From SHWB01 sp050246875 (GTDB taxonomy: Bacteria > Pseudomonadota > Alphaproteobacteria > UBA6615), in the NCBI GenBank assembly GCA_050246875.1, contig JBFWVF010000001.1:124001-188000 (forward strand): a DNA stretch of 64,000 nt, read 5' to 3'. Below, piece by piece: positions 45,167-53,684 of this stretch. Position numbers and translations under genes: made by a program. Every line of letters begins with the position of its first letter. Positions within the stretch are counted from its first letter, which is position 1. The notes beneath the pieces are model-generated. The model saw nothing but the letters and a program-made list of their open reading frames with translations. It had not been told where the DNA came from and ran no database searches.

Positions 45167-45991
45167 ATGAACGACATCAGCACCTCGACCGTCTGGGAGA
45201 CTGAACCGCGCCGCATCCGCGTGCACGGGCCGGACGAATTCGAGGGCATGCGGCGGGCCGGACGCCTCGCCGCCGAGGCCCTCGACATGCTGGTGCCGCA
45301 CGTCGTCCCGGGCGTGACGACCGACCGGCTGGACCAGCTCGCGCACGACTTCATCGTGGCGCACGGCGCCGTGCCCGCGCCGCTCGGCTACCGCGGCTAT
45401 CCCAAGTCGATCTGCACCTCGATCAACCACGTCGTCTGCCACGGCATCCCGGCCGACAAGCGCCTGCAGGACGGCGACATCGTCAACATCGACGTCACCA
45501 CCATCCTCGACGGCTGGCACGGCGACACCTCGCGCATGTACTGGGTCGGCACGCCCAAGCGGCTGGCCCAGCGTTTGTGCGACGTGACCTTCGACGCCAT
45601 GTGGCGCGGCATCGAGGCGGTGAAGCCGGGCGCCACGGTCGGCGACATCGGCCACGCAATCCAGACCCATGTCGAGGCCGAGCGCTTCTCGGTGGTGCGC
45701 GATTTCTGCGGCCACGGCCTCGGCCGCGTCTTCCACGACGCGCCCTCGATCCTGCATTTCGGCAAGCCCGGCGAGGGCCCGGAGCTGCGGCCGGGCATGT
45801 TCTTCACCATCGAGCCGATGGTGAATGTCGGCCGCCACGACGTGAAGATCCTCGCCGACGGCTGGACCGCCGTGACGCGCGACCGCTCGCTGTCGGCGCA
45901 GTTCGAGCACTCGGTCGCCGTCACCGAGACGGGCTACGAGATCTTCACCGCCTCCCCCGCCGGCCTCGACAAGCCGCCCTACGCCTGCTGA
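45167..45991 (+). CDS. map: Type I methionine aminopeptidase
   Basis: This 274-residue enzyme removes the initiator methionine. The five metal ligands are visible: Asp109, Asp120, His183, Glu216 and Glu247, in the usual motifs (NIDVT, GDTSRM, GHGLGRVFH, TIEPM, FEHS). His92 in CHGIP aligns with the substrate-binding His. Length and motif spacing are normal. It overlaps the 3' end of the oxygenase gene on the other strand by 13 bases. It probably shares a transcript with sfsA. Confidence 0.96.
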   Translation: MNDISTSTVWETEPRRIRVHGPDEFEGMRRAGRLAAEALDMLVPHVVPGVTTDRLDQLAHDFIVAHGAVPAPLGYRGYPKSICTSINHVVCHGIPADKRLQDGDIVNIDVTTILDGWHGDTSRMYWVGTPKRLAQRLCDVTFDAMWRGIEAVKPGATVGDIGHAIQTHVEAERFSVVRDFCGHGLGRVFHDAPSILHFGKPGEGPELRPGMFFTIEPMVNVGRHDVKILADGWTAVTRDRSLSAQFEHSVAVTETGYEIFTASPAGLDKPPYAC

Positions 45992-46980
45992 ACCGGCGCC
46001 GGCGCGCTACCGGGCGCGGACGGCGGTACGGTTGCACCCCACGACACCCGCTGGCGGGCGAAGTTGGCATAGACCGTCTCGCCGGCGACGATCGGCTCGA
46101 AGCGGATCTCCTCGCCCGGCGCGGCGAGGTCGCGGGCGTCGATCACCTGCCGGTAGTCGGGGTGGACGAACAGCGGGATCGAGTAGCGCTCGCGTCCCGA
46201 GGTGTTGGTCACGCGGTGCATCGCCGACTTGAAGCGACCGTTGGTCCAGCGCGTCATCAGCTTCGCCACGTTGACGACGACGGCGTCCGGGTTTGGCACC
46301 ACCGGCAGCCACTCCTCCTCCGGTCCGCGCACCGACAGGCCGCCGTTCATGTCCTGGATCAGCAGCGTGACAAGGCCCTGGTCCTCGTGCGCCTGCACGC
46401 CGATGTCGGTGACGGTGGCGATGCGCTCGCGCGGCGGGTAGTGGATGACGCGCATGTTGGAATAGGTGTTGCGCGACACCTTGGCGAAGAAGTCGGGCGC
46501 CGCGCCGAGGTGCAGCGCCATCGCCTCCAGCACCCGCTCGGCGAGGCCGAACATGGCGAGGTAACAGGCCACCAGCCCATCGCGAAAGCCCGGCCGGTCG
46601 GGCCACGGCGTCGCCGCGTAGAACGGCAGGGCGAGCAGCGAGGGGTCGGATGGCGGCACCGGGTGGCCCATGCTGAAGGCTTCGGCGCCGCTCTTCTTGC
46701 CCTCCTTCGAGATGTTGTCGAACAGCGGCTGGAAGCCGCGGTTGGTCTGCTTCTCCTGCACCGCGAGCTTCGCCGCGTCGGGCAGGTCGAAGAAGTCGAC
46801 CGCGGCGGCGAAGGTGGCGTCGACGGTCGCCTTCGGTATGCCGTGGCCGACGAGGGTCATGAACCCGTAGGTCTCGGCCGCGGCGCCGACGGCGGCGGCG
46901 ACCGACCGGCGCCCCGCCTCACCGCCGGCGAGGAAGGGCGCGAAGTCGATCGTCGGGATGGCGTGCTTGGTTGCGGTCAT
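45979..46980 (-). CDS. 2-oxoglutarate/Fe(II)-dependent oxygenase, isopenicillin N synthase family
   Basis: This 333-residue oxygenase has the DIOX_N region (IPTIDFAPFL near 8-17) and the catalytic core. Fe(II) ligands are His198, Asp200 and His255, and the 2-oxoglutarate-binding RYS motif lies at 265-267. Such enzymes hydroxylate or oxidise small molecules. It starts 25 bases after the substrate-binding protein gene, on the same strand. The ABC importer probably supplies its substrate, whose nature is unknown. I use the ATG at 46980; the extended frame is not conserved. Confidence 0.92.
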   Translation of the reverse strand: MTATKHAIPTIDFAPFLAGGEAGRRSVAAAVGAAAETYGFMTLVGHGIPKATVDATFAAAVDFFDLPDAAKLAVQEKQTNRGFQPLFDNISKEGKKSGAEAFSMGHPVPPSDPSLLALPFYAATPWPDRPGFRDGLVACYLAMFGLAERVLEAMALHLGAAPDFFAKVSRNTYSNMRVIHYPPRERIATVTDIGVQAHEDQGLVTLLIQDMNGGLSVRGPEEEWLPVVPNPDAVVVNVAKLMTRWTNGRFKSAMHRVTNTSGRERYSIPLFVHPDYRQVIDARDLAAPGEEIRFEPIVAGETVYANFARQRVSWGATVPPSAPGSAPAPVQQA

Positions 46981-47005
46981 GGGCTTCGCGCCTCCGCGCG
47001 CCGGA

Positions 47006-48043
47006 CTACTTCGACTTGACGCCGCCATTGTAGGCGTTGGTCATCACCTCGGCGGCCGGCAGCGTGCGCGGAATCTGGCCGTACTGGTGGTAGAAGGCCA
47101 TCGTCGCCTCCCACGCGTTGGGGTCCATCCACAGGATGCCATTGGTCTTGGTATCCGGGCTGACCTGCAGCGGGTTCTGCACCTTGAGGCGCCAGGCGAG
47201 CTTGTCGGCCTTCTCGATCTGGTCGGGATAGGCAGCGAGGATGGCGACGGCATCGTCGGGGTTCTCGACGGTATACTTGAGGCCCTTGGCCACGGCGCGC
47301 AGGAAGCGCTTGGCGAGGTCGGGACTGGTCTTGAGCTTCTCCGTCGAGGCGAAGATGACGTCGGCGTAGAACGGCACGCCGTATTCGGAGAAGCGGATCG
47401 CCTTCCACACCTTGCCCTTGAGCGGCCCGTCGGTGGCCTTCGCCGCTTCGGTCTCGATCTGGTAGGTCTGGTTGTGGACCATGCCGGTGAAGTAGTCGAC
47501 CTTGCCGACCAGCAGCGGCTCGGCGTTGGCCATCACCGTCTGCGTCTTGATCTTGGACAGGTCGACGCCGTTGCGCGCCGCGATGGCCTTGAGGAAGATC
47601 TCGCCGTCCGCCTGCATGCCCACCGTCTTGCCCTCGAGGTCCTTCGGCGTCGGGTCGGGCGCATTGGGATCGGCGAGCGTGATGTAGGCGTAGGGCAGGT
47701 TCTGCGTGATCGCGCCGATGGCGACGATGCCGACCGGGTCTGGCGCCAGCCGCGCGAGGAACACGTTGGTGCCGCCGGTGACGCCGAAATCGGCCTGGCC
47801 GACGCCGACCAGCGGCACCGGGTTCTTGCCCGGCCCACCGTCGATGAAGCTGATCTTGAGCCCCTCCTCGGCGTAGTAGCCCTTGGCGTCGGCCACCATC
47901 AGCGAGGCGTACTGGCCGTTGCGCAGCCAGGCCAGGGCGACCTTGACCTCGGTGAGGTCGGCAGCCGAGGCCGCCGGCACGAGCGCACCGATGGCGGCCA
48001 TCGCCGCCAGCAGCAACGCGGGAATCCGACGCAGACGTGTCAT
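47006..48043 (-). CDS. NMT1/SsuA-type ABC substrate-binding protein
   Basis: This 345-residue periplasmic binding protein has a signal peptide (RRIPALLLAAMAAIGAL, cleavage near AASA). The mature start TEVKVALAWLRNGQYASLMVAD is typical of the NMT1/THI5-like family, which binds alkanesulfonates, nitrates, pyrimidines or similar ligands. The ATG at 48043 is preceded by AAGGAGA. It is the third gene of an ATPase-permease-binding protein-oxygenase unit. The ligand is unknown. Confidence 0.9.
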   Translation of the reverse strand: MTRLRRIPALLLAAMAAIGALVPAASAADLTEVKVALAWLRNGQYASLMVADAKGYYAEEGLKISFIDGGPGKNPVPLVGVGQADFGVTGGTNVFLARLAPDPVGIVAIGAITQNLPYAYITLADPNAPDPTPKDLEGKTVGMQADGEIFLKAIAARNGVDLSKIKTQTVMANAEPLLVGKVDYFTGMVHNQTYQIETEAAKATDGPLKGKVWKAIRFSEYGVPFYADVIFASTEKLKTSPDLAKRFLRAVAKGLKYTVENPDDAVAILAAYPDQIEKADKLAWRLKVQNPLQVSPDTKTNGILWMDPNAWEATMAFYHQYGQIPRTLPAAEVMTNAYNGGVKSK

Positions 48044-48066
48044 CGCGGTTTCTCCTTCGCACGCAG

Positions 48067-48885
48067 TCATGCGGCCTCGTCGCGCCAGTTGAGGCGCTGA
48101 CCGAGGCGGTGGACGAGGGTGTAGATGAGGAACGACAGCAGCGCCGCGAGCAGCGCCACGGCGTAGACCTGGTCGCCGCGGTACTGCACCAGCGCGCGGT
48201 TGAGCACGTAGCCGAGGCCGGTCGAGGAGGCCATCCACTCGACGACGACGGTGACGATGATGCTGCCGGAGCCGGTGATCTCCTGCGCCGCCACGATGTA
48301 CGGCAGCGAGTATGGCAGGCGGACACGCGTGAACACGCTCCACCAGCCGGCGTCGAGGATGCGCATGCGGTCGAGCACGATGGGATCGGCCGACAGCAGG
48401 CCGCGCCAAGTGTTCACCAGCACCGGGAAGAAGCCGGCGATGCCGACCACCAGCACCTTCGTCTCCATGCCGTCGCCGATCGCCAGCAGCAGCACGGAGA
48501 CCAGCGCGACATAGGGGATGTTGCGGATCGTGATGGCCGCCGGCATCACCAGAAGCCGGCCGGCCGGGAAGGCGACGAACAGGAAGGCGAGGCCGATGCC
48601 CAGCACGTTGGCGAGCAGGAAGCCGAGCAGCGCCGCCTTCAGCGTCGCGAGCAGATGGACGCTGATGAATTCGTGATCCTCGAACAGCGTCGCCAGCACG
48701 CGTTCCGGTCGCGGGATGACGAACTCGGGCAGGCCCGACAGCCAGATCGCGAGATACCAGAGGCCGAGGATGGAAACCGCCGGCGCGCCGATGCGGACGA
48801 TCAACTGGCCCGCCCGGCGCGCGGCCGCGGCCCAGGCGATGCCGGCGAGCCGCCGCCGCTCCGCCCCGCCCGTGGCCGCGCTCAT
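48067..48885 (-). CDS. SsuC/TauC-type ABC transporter permease
   Basis: This 272-residue permease has six membrane helices and the binding-protein-dependent transport signature near the AAQEITGSGSIIVTVVVEW stretch (about 205-223). It is the membrane channel for the NMT1-type binding protein. It overlaps the ATPase gene by four bases and ends 23 bases before the binding-protein gene. The N-terminal ~35 residues are rich in Arg and Ala and are probably cytoplasmic. Confidence 0.92.
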   Translation of the reverse strand: MSAATGGAERRRLAGIAWAAAARRAGQLIVRIGAPAVSILGLWYLAIWLSGLPEFVIPRPERVLATLFEDHEFISVHLLATLKAALLGFLLANVLGIGLAFLFVAFPAGRLLVMPAAITIRNIPYVALVSVLLLAIGDGMETKVLVVGIAGFFPVLVNTWRGLLSADPIVLDRMRILDAGWWSVFTRVRLPYSLPYIVAAQEITGSGSIIVTVVVEWMASSTGLGYVLNRALVQYRGDQVYAVALLAALLSFLIYTLVHRLGQRLNWRDEAA

Positions 48886-49637
48886 GCCGCCACCGCCGGA
48901 CGGCCGAACAGCAGCTCGCGGATGCGCGCGGCGATCTCGACGAAGCGCGGGTCGCTGCGGAAGGCGGCTTCGCGCGGGCGCGGCACCGGAACGGGAATGT
49001 CGGCGAGGAGGCGCCCGGGGCTCGCCGAGAACACCACCACCCGGTCGGCGAGCATCACCGCCTCGTCGATGTGGTGGGTGACGAACAGCACCGTTTTTGG
49101 GCGTTTGCCCAGTTCTCCGGCAAGCCAGTGCCCGAGTTCCTCGCGCTTCATCTCGTCGAGGGCGGAGAACGGCTCGTCCATCAGCAGCACGGGCGGATCG
49201 TGCGCGATGGCGCTGGCGAAGTTCACCCGCTGCAGCATGCCGCCGGAAAGCTGGTGCGGCAGCTTCGCCTCGTGGCCGGCGAGGCCGAAGTCGCGCAGCA
49301 GGGCGCGGGCGTCGAAGCCGGCACGGCCGGCCATCTTCTGGGTAAAGGCGACGTCGTCGACCGCGCGCTTCCACGGCAGCACGGCGGGCCGCTGCGAGAC
49401 GAGGCCGAGCCGGCGCTTGCGCCGCGCCGCGCCGGGCGTGTCGTCGCCCACCATCACCGTGCCGGCGCTGGGCGTCTCGAGGTCGGCGACGATGCGCAGC
49501 AGGGTGGTCTTGCCGCAGCCGGACGGGCCGACGAAGGCGACGAACTCGCCGGCCGCGATTTCGAGGTCGATGGCCAACAGCGCCTGGGTAGCGCCGAAGC
49601 GGCGGCTGACGTTGCGGATGGAGATCGGCGTCGACAT
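48882..49637 (-). CDS. SsuB/TauB-type ABC transporter ATP-binding protein
   Basis: This 251-residue ATPase has Walker A GPSGCGKTT near 37-45, signature LSGGMLQR and Walker B VLLMDEPFSALD, with THHIDEA as the switch-His region. It energises the adjacent permease. I use the ATG at 49637; a TTG at 49655 is an alternative. It is the first gene of the importer/oxygenase unit and is divergent from radC across 107 bases. Confidence 0.93.
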   Translation of the reverse strand: MSTPISIRNVSRRFGATQALLAIDLEIAAGEFVAFVGPSGCGKTTLLRIVADLETPSAGTVMVGDDTPGAARRKRRLGLVSQRPAVLPWKRAVDDVAFTQKMAGRAGFDARALLRDFGLAGHEAKLPHQLSGGMLQRVNFASAIAHDPPVLLMDEPFSALDEMKREELGHWLAGELGKRPKTVLFVTHHIDEAVMLADRVVVFSASPGRLLADIPVPVPRPREAAFRSDPRFVEIAARIRELLFGRPAVAA

Positions 49638-49744
49638 GCCCGCGATGCGCTGCAAGCGCCGTGCCGCGCCGCCGCGCAGCCCTCCTCGCGGGCCGGGCCG
49701 AAATCCGGGATACTCGGCCCGGTAGTGGCGGCGGAGGCGGCAGG

Positions 49745-50428
49745 GTGACCGGCGAGAACGACGACCGCGAAGGGCACCGCGAGCGGCTGCGCGAACGTTT
49801 CGCCACGGGCGGCGGCGCGGCGCTGGCCGACTATGAACTGCTGGAGCTGCTGCTGTTCCACGCCATCCCGCGGCGGGACACTAAGCCGGTGGCCAAGGAA
49901 CTGCTGCGCCGCTTCGGCAGCCTCGCCGGCGTGCTCGCGGCCGAGCCGGCGGCGCTGCGCGAGGTGAAATATGTCGGCGACGGCGCCGCCACCCTGCTCA
50001 AGGCCGTGCGCGAGGCCGGCCAGCGGCTCGCCCGCGAGGAGGTGCTCGACCGCGAGGTGCTGTCGTCGTGGGACCAGGTCGTCGCCTATTGCCGCACAAG
50101 GCTCGCCCACGAGACGACCGAGCGCCTGCACCTGCTGTTCCTCGACCGCCGCAACGCGCTGATCGACGACTTCGTCCAGCCGACCGGCACCGTCGACCAG
50201 GCGCCGGTCTATCCGCGCGAGGTGGTCAAGCGCGCCCTCGACCTCGGCGCCACCGCCATCATCATGGTGCACAACCACCCGTCGGGTGACCCGACCCCGT
50301 CGCAGGCCGACATCGACATCACGCGCGAGGTGGCGCGCGCCGCCGCAGCCCTCGGCATCGAGCTGCACGACCACGTCGTCGTCGGCCGCAAGGGCCACGT
50401 CTCGCTGCGCGCGAAGGGCCTGCTCTGA
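49745..50428 (+). CDS. radC: RadC (JAB/MPN domain) protein
   Basis: This 227-residue protein has an N-terminal helix-hairpin-helix region (about 30-95) and a C-terminal JAMM/MPN metal-binding domain. The full HxH-x7-SxxD motif is visible: His176, His178, Ser186 and Asp189. RadC was once thought to be a repair protein; its biochemical role is still unsettled. The start is GTG at 49745, following GGGCAGG. A perfect hairpin follows the stop. Confidence 0.93.
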   Translation: MTGENDDREGHRERLRERFATGGGAALADYELLELLLFHAIPRRDTKPVAKELLRRFGSLAGVLAAEPAALREVKYVGDGAATLLKAVREAGQRLAREEVLDREVLSSWDQVVAYCRTRLAHETTERLHLLFLDRRNALIDDFVQPTGTVDQAPVYPREVVKRALDLGATAIIMVHNHPSGDPTPSQADIDITREVARAAAALGIELHDHVVVGRKGHVSLRAKGLL

Positions 50429-50433
50429 GGAAC

Positions 50434-50459
50434 GCCCGGCCGGCGCGCGCCGGCCGGGC
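50434..50459. terminator. 26-bp perfect palindrome between convergent radC and GST genes
   Basis: GCCCGGCCGGCGC and its exact complement meet with no spacer, five bases after the radC stop and 11 bases before the end of the opposing GST gene. The location between two convergent genes fits a bidirectional terminator. No T-run follows on either strand, so termination would not be classical. Confidence 0.5.
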
Positions 50460-50470
50460 ACCGGCGCGGT

Positions 50471-51172
50471 TCAGGCGGCCGGATAGTTGGACGGGAACAG
50501 CGCGCGCCGCGTCTCCTCGTCGACTTCCTTCTTGAAGGCGTGGTCGGTGCCGACCTTGCGGGCGCGCGCGACCGCCGGCCGGGCATCGATGGCCTTGAAC
50601 CAGCGGGCGATGTTGGGGAACTTGCCGAGCGGCTCGGCCTCGCCCTTCATCAGGCGGGCGGCGCGGTCGACCCAGCCCCAGCCCGACATGTCGGCAATGG
50701 TGTAGCCCTTGCCGGCGATGTACTCGCGCCCGGCGAGATGGTCCTCGAGCACCTGGTAGTGCCGCTCGGCCTCGCGGCGGTAACGGTTGCGGGCGTACTC
50801 CAGCCCCTCGGGCGCGACGTACTGGAAGTGGATCGCCTGGCCGGAGAACGGCCCCAGCCCCGAGGCGAGGAAGAACAGCCAGGACAGCATCTCCGGCCGG
50901 TCCTCCGGCGCGCCGCCGAACATGCCCGTCTTGTCGGCGAGATAGAGCAGGATGGCGCCGGAATCGAACACCCGCGCCTCCTTGCCGCCGGGTCCGTCGG
51001 TGTCGACGATCGCCGGCACCTTGCCGTTCGGGTTGATGGCGCGGAATTCGGGCCGGTGCTGCTCGCCCTTCGCGGTGTCGACCGGGATCACCTCGTAGGG
51101 CAGGCCAGCTTCCTCGAGGAACAGCGAGATCTTCGCCGGGTTGGGCGTCGGGTGGTAGTAGAAGCGGATCAT
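50471..51172 (-). CDS. Glutathione S-transferase family protein (Nu-class-like)
   Basis: This 233-residue GST has the N-terminal thioredoxin-like domain (TPNPAKISLFLEE near 9-21) and the C-terminal helical domain. The N-terminus and FDSGAILLYLADKTG stretch match the YfcG/Nu-class group, which acts as a disulfide-bond reductase. It is 20 bases downstream of a related GST gene on the same strand, suggesting a local duplication. The start at 51172 is where the GST fold begins. Confidence 0.9.
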   Translation of the reverse strand: MIRFYYHPTPNPAKISLFLEEAGLPYEVIPVDTAKGEQHRPEFRAINPNGKVPAIVDTDGPGGKEARVFDSGAILLYLADKTGMFGGAPEDRPEMLSWLFFLASGLGPFSGQAIHFQYVAPEGLEYARNRYRREAERHYQVLEDHLAGREYIAGKGYTIADMSGWGWVDRAARLMKGEAEPLGKFPNIARWFKAIDARPAVARARKVGTDHAFKKEVDEETRRALFPSNYPAA

Positions 51173-51192
51173 GCGGGTTCTTCCCTGATTTT

Positions 51193-51897
51193 TCAGCGCG
51201 CGGCGACGCTCGCCGCGGTCTGGCCGAACAGCAGCTTCTTGCCTTCCTCCGTCACCGCCGGGCGCGACGAGAACGGCACGCCCTTGGCATAGGCGGCGAC
51301 CGTCGCCGGGCGGGCCTTGATCGACTCGAACCAGCGCTTGAGGTTCGGCGTGTCCTCCAGCTTCTGGCCCTGCCGCTCGTAGGGCACGACCCACGGATAG
51401 GCCGCCATGTCGGCGATCGAGTAGTCGTCGCCGGCGATGAAGGCGCGCCCCGCCAGCCGGCGGTCGAGCACGCCGTAGAGCCGGTTGGTCTCGTTGACGT
51501 AGCGGTTGATCGCGTAGGGCAGCTTCTCCGGCGCGTAGTGCGAGAAGTGATGGTTCTGACCGGCCATCGGCCCGAGCCCGCCCATCTGCCAGAACACCCA
51601 TTCGAGCACCGTCTTGCGCCCGCGCAGATCGGCCGGCAGGAAGCGGCCGGTCTTTTCGCCGAGATAGACGAGGATGGCGCCGGACTCGAACACCGTCAGC
51701 GGCTCGCCGCCGTCGGCCGGCGCGCGGTCGATGATCGCCGGCATGCGGTTGTTGGGCGAGAACTTGAGGAAGTCGGCCTTGAACTGGTCGCCGGCGCTGA
51801 TGTCGACCGGATGGATCGTGTAGGGAAGACCGGCTTCCTCGAGGAACATCGTGATCTTGTGGCCGTTGGGCGTCGGCCAGTAGTAGAGGTCGATCAT
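51193..51897 (-). CDS. YfcG-like glutathione S-transferase
   Basis: This 234-residue GST begins MIDLYYWPTPNGHK, nearly identical to Nu-class disulfide-bond oxidoreductases such as YfcG. It contains FESGAILVYLGEKTG and SIADMAAYPW, the standard GSH-site and C-terminal signatures. It would use glutathione in peroxide or disulfide reduction. It is paired with the GST gene at 50471-51172. Confidence 0.92.
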   Translation of the reverse strand: MIDLYYWPTPNGHKITMFLEEAGLPYTIHPVDISAGDQFKADFLKFSPNNRMPAIIDRAPADGGEPLTVFESGAILVYLGEKTGRFLPADLRGRKTVLEWVFWQMGGLGPMAGQNHHFSHYAPEKLPYAINRYVNETNRLYGVLDRRLAGRAFIAGDDYSIADMAAYPWVVPYERQGQKLEDTPNLKRWFESIKARPATVAAYAKGVPFSSRPAVTEEGKKLLFGQTAASVAAR

Positions 51898-52067
51898 CGC
51901 GGGCTCGCTCCGGCAGGGGTTGGCGGCGGCGCGGGCGCCGCGCCGGCTTCGCTTTTCGCTTCAGGGAAGATGGGCGGGTTTGGCGGCAATGGCCACCGCT
52001 ACCAGCGCCACCGGTACGCGGCACGCCTGCACAACACTGTTGCCGGGGACACCGCCGCGTCGGGGCC

Positions 52068-52985
52068 TCAGCCGGCCGCCTCCGTCGCCGGGCCAGGCGC
52101 GAGCGGCGCGAGGGCGCGCGCGCCGGCCAGCAGGCGCGCGACCAGCGGCGGCATCGGGTCGCGGTCGAGCGCGACGATGCCGACGCTATGGGCCACCGAT
52201 GGCCCGGTCAGCGGCACGGCGCGCAGGCCGGCGCTGGCGCCGACGAGGCCGGCGAGCCGCTCCGGCAGGACGCTGACGAGTTGGCCCGTCTGCACGCTGG
52301 CGCAGAGATTGACGAGAGAGTTGGTTTCCAGTTCCGGCACCGGGCGGGCGCCGGCCGCGGCGAAGGCGGCGTCGACGATGCGGCGGTACTGCATGTCCGG
52401 CGTCAGCAGCCCCAGCCGCTCGCCGGCGACATCGGCCCAGCCGACGCCGTTCCGCCCGGCGAAGGCATGGTCGCCGCGCACGAAGACGCAGTACCGCTCC
52501 TCGTAGAGCGGCTGCGCGACGACGTGCTCCAGCGGCTCGTTGTCGAGGTAGGTCAGGCCGGCGTCGATGGAGAAATCCTCGAGGCCGCGCTGGATCTCGC
52601 GCGAACTCTGCGACAGCACCTTGAAGGACAGGCCGGGATGCCGCGCGCGCAACGCGGCCACCATCGCCGCCGCCGGCGCCAGTGCCGAAGGGATGACACC
52701 GACCGTCAGCGTGCCGACCGCCCCCTCCCGCCGCTCGGCCAGCGCCTGGCGCAGCGACTGGTAATCCTCGATGATGACACGCGCCCATTTGAGCACCTGC
52801 TCGCCGTCGGGCGTCAGGCCGTGGAAGCGCCGGCCGCGCTCGACCAGCGCCACGCCAAGTTCCTGTTCGAGCTGGCGGATCCGGTCCGACAGCGTCGGCT
52901 GGGTGACGCCGCAGGCCGCCGCGGCGCGCGCGAAATGACGCTCGGCGGCAAGCGCGGCGAGGTATTCGAGCTGGCGCACATCCAT
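52068..52985 (-). CDS. LysR-type regulator, probable controller of the fds formate dehydrogenase operon
   Basis: This 305-residue LysR regulator has an N-terminal winged helix (about 1-60, with QLEYLAALAAERHFARAAAA and TQPTLSDRIRQLE) and a substrate-binding effector domain (about 92-295). It is divergent from fdsG, as FdsR is from fds in Cupriavidus, so control of that operon is likely. The 210-base gap contains inverted repeats of LysR type. The ATG at 52985 is used; the frame extends to 53090 without family sequence. Confidence 0.92.
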   Translation of the reverse strand: MDVRQLEYLAALAAERHFARAAAACGVTQPTLSDRIRQLEQELGVALVERGRRFHGLTPDGEQVLKWARVIIEDYQSLRQALAERREGAVGTLTVGVIPSALAPAAAMVAALRARHPGLSFKVLSQSSREIQRGLEDFSIDAGLTYLDNEPLEHVVAQPLYEERYCVFVRGDHAFAGRNGVGWADVAGERLGLLTPDMQYRRIVDAAFAAAGARPVPELETNSLVNLCASVQTGQLVSVLPERLAGLVGASAGLRAVPLTGPSVAHSVGIVALDRDPMPPLVARLLAGARALAPLAPGPATEAAG

Positions 52986-53007
52986 GCCATGTCTCCGTTG
53001 GGCAGAT

Positions 53008-53041
53008 CGTGGGATCAGGCAAGTGGGCAACCGATCCCACG
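53008..53041. promoter_or_regulatory. Inverted repeat near the LysR gene start, possible second regulator site
   Basis: CGTGGGATC and GATCCCACG are exact nine-base arms separated by 16 bases. The centre lies about 39 bases from the LysR gene start, on its upstream side. ATCCCAC recurs once more at 53069-53075, inside the other repeat. It could mediate autoregulation of the LysR gene or be a site for another dimeric factor. Confidence 0.45.
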
Positions 53042-53058
53042 GGATACGACAGCGAACA

Positions 53059-53084
53059 ACTATCAAAATCCCACTATTGATAGT
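53059..53084. promoter_or_regulatory. LysR-type operator upstream of fdsG
   Basis: ACTATCA-N12-TGATAGT is a perfect seven-base inverted repeat of the T-N11-A class, about 112-137 bases before fdsG. A third half-site, CTATCAT, lies at 53091-53097, starting 31 bases (about three helical turns) after the first. A two-part recognition/activation layout of this kind is normal for LysR regulators that activate a divergent operon. Confidence 0.65.
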
Positions 53085-53195
53085 CCACATCTATCATAAC
53101 ATCGAATCAGCCGATTGGAGTCGGTCCCCGGCGCGGCAGTAGTTTGGCGCGGTTTCCGGGACGGTTCGCTCCCGGCGGCAACGGCGTGGAAGGCG

Positions 53196-53684
53196 ATGAC
53201 AACGGCGGATACGGCGACTGCGGCGCCCCTTGCGGCGCGCAGCGTGTGCGCACGCCACGGCAACGATCCGGCGGCATTGCTGGAAATCCTGCACGACCTG
53301 CAGGAAGAGACCGGTTGCGTGCCGCGCGCCGCCATCCCCGACATCGCCGAGGCGCTCAACCTGTCGCGCGCCGACGTGCTCGGCGTCGTCAGCTTCTACC
53401 ATGACTTCCGCGAGGCCCCCGCCGGCCGCGTCGTCGTGCGCGTCTGCCGCGCCGAGGCGTGCCAGGCGGTCGGCGCGCTGGACCTGATCGAGCGCCTCTG
53501 CCGGCGCCGCGGCGTGACTCTGGGCGAGACCGCCATCGACGGCGGCGTCACGATCGAGCCGGTCTATTGCCTCGGCAACTGCGCGCTGGGCCCGGCGGCG
53601 CTGGTCGACGGCGAGCTGTACGGCCGGCTCGATGCGGCGCGCCTCGACGCGCTGATCGACGCCCGTCTGCGGGGCGCGCGATGA
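53196..53684 (+). CDS. fdsG: FdsG, gamma subunit of NAD-dependent formate dehydrogenase
   Basis: This 162-residue protein is homologous to the 24-kDa NuoE subunit. It holds a [2Fe-2S] cluster with Cys84, Cys89, Cys125 and Cys129 in the CRAEAC and CLGNC motifs. It transfers electrons between the FeS chain and FMN. The ATG at 53196 is preceded by GGAAGG; the longer frame from 53115 is not used. Its stop overlaps the fdsB start as ATGA. Confidence 0.95.
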   Translation: MTTADTATAAPLAARSVCARHGNDPAALLEILHDLQEETGCVPRAAIPDIAEALNLSRADVLGVVSFYHDFREAPAGRVVVRVCRAEACQAVGALDLIERLCRRRGVTLGETAIDGGVTIEPVYCLGNCALGPAALVDGELYGRLDAARLDALIDARLRGAR

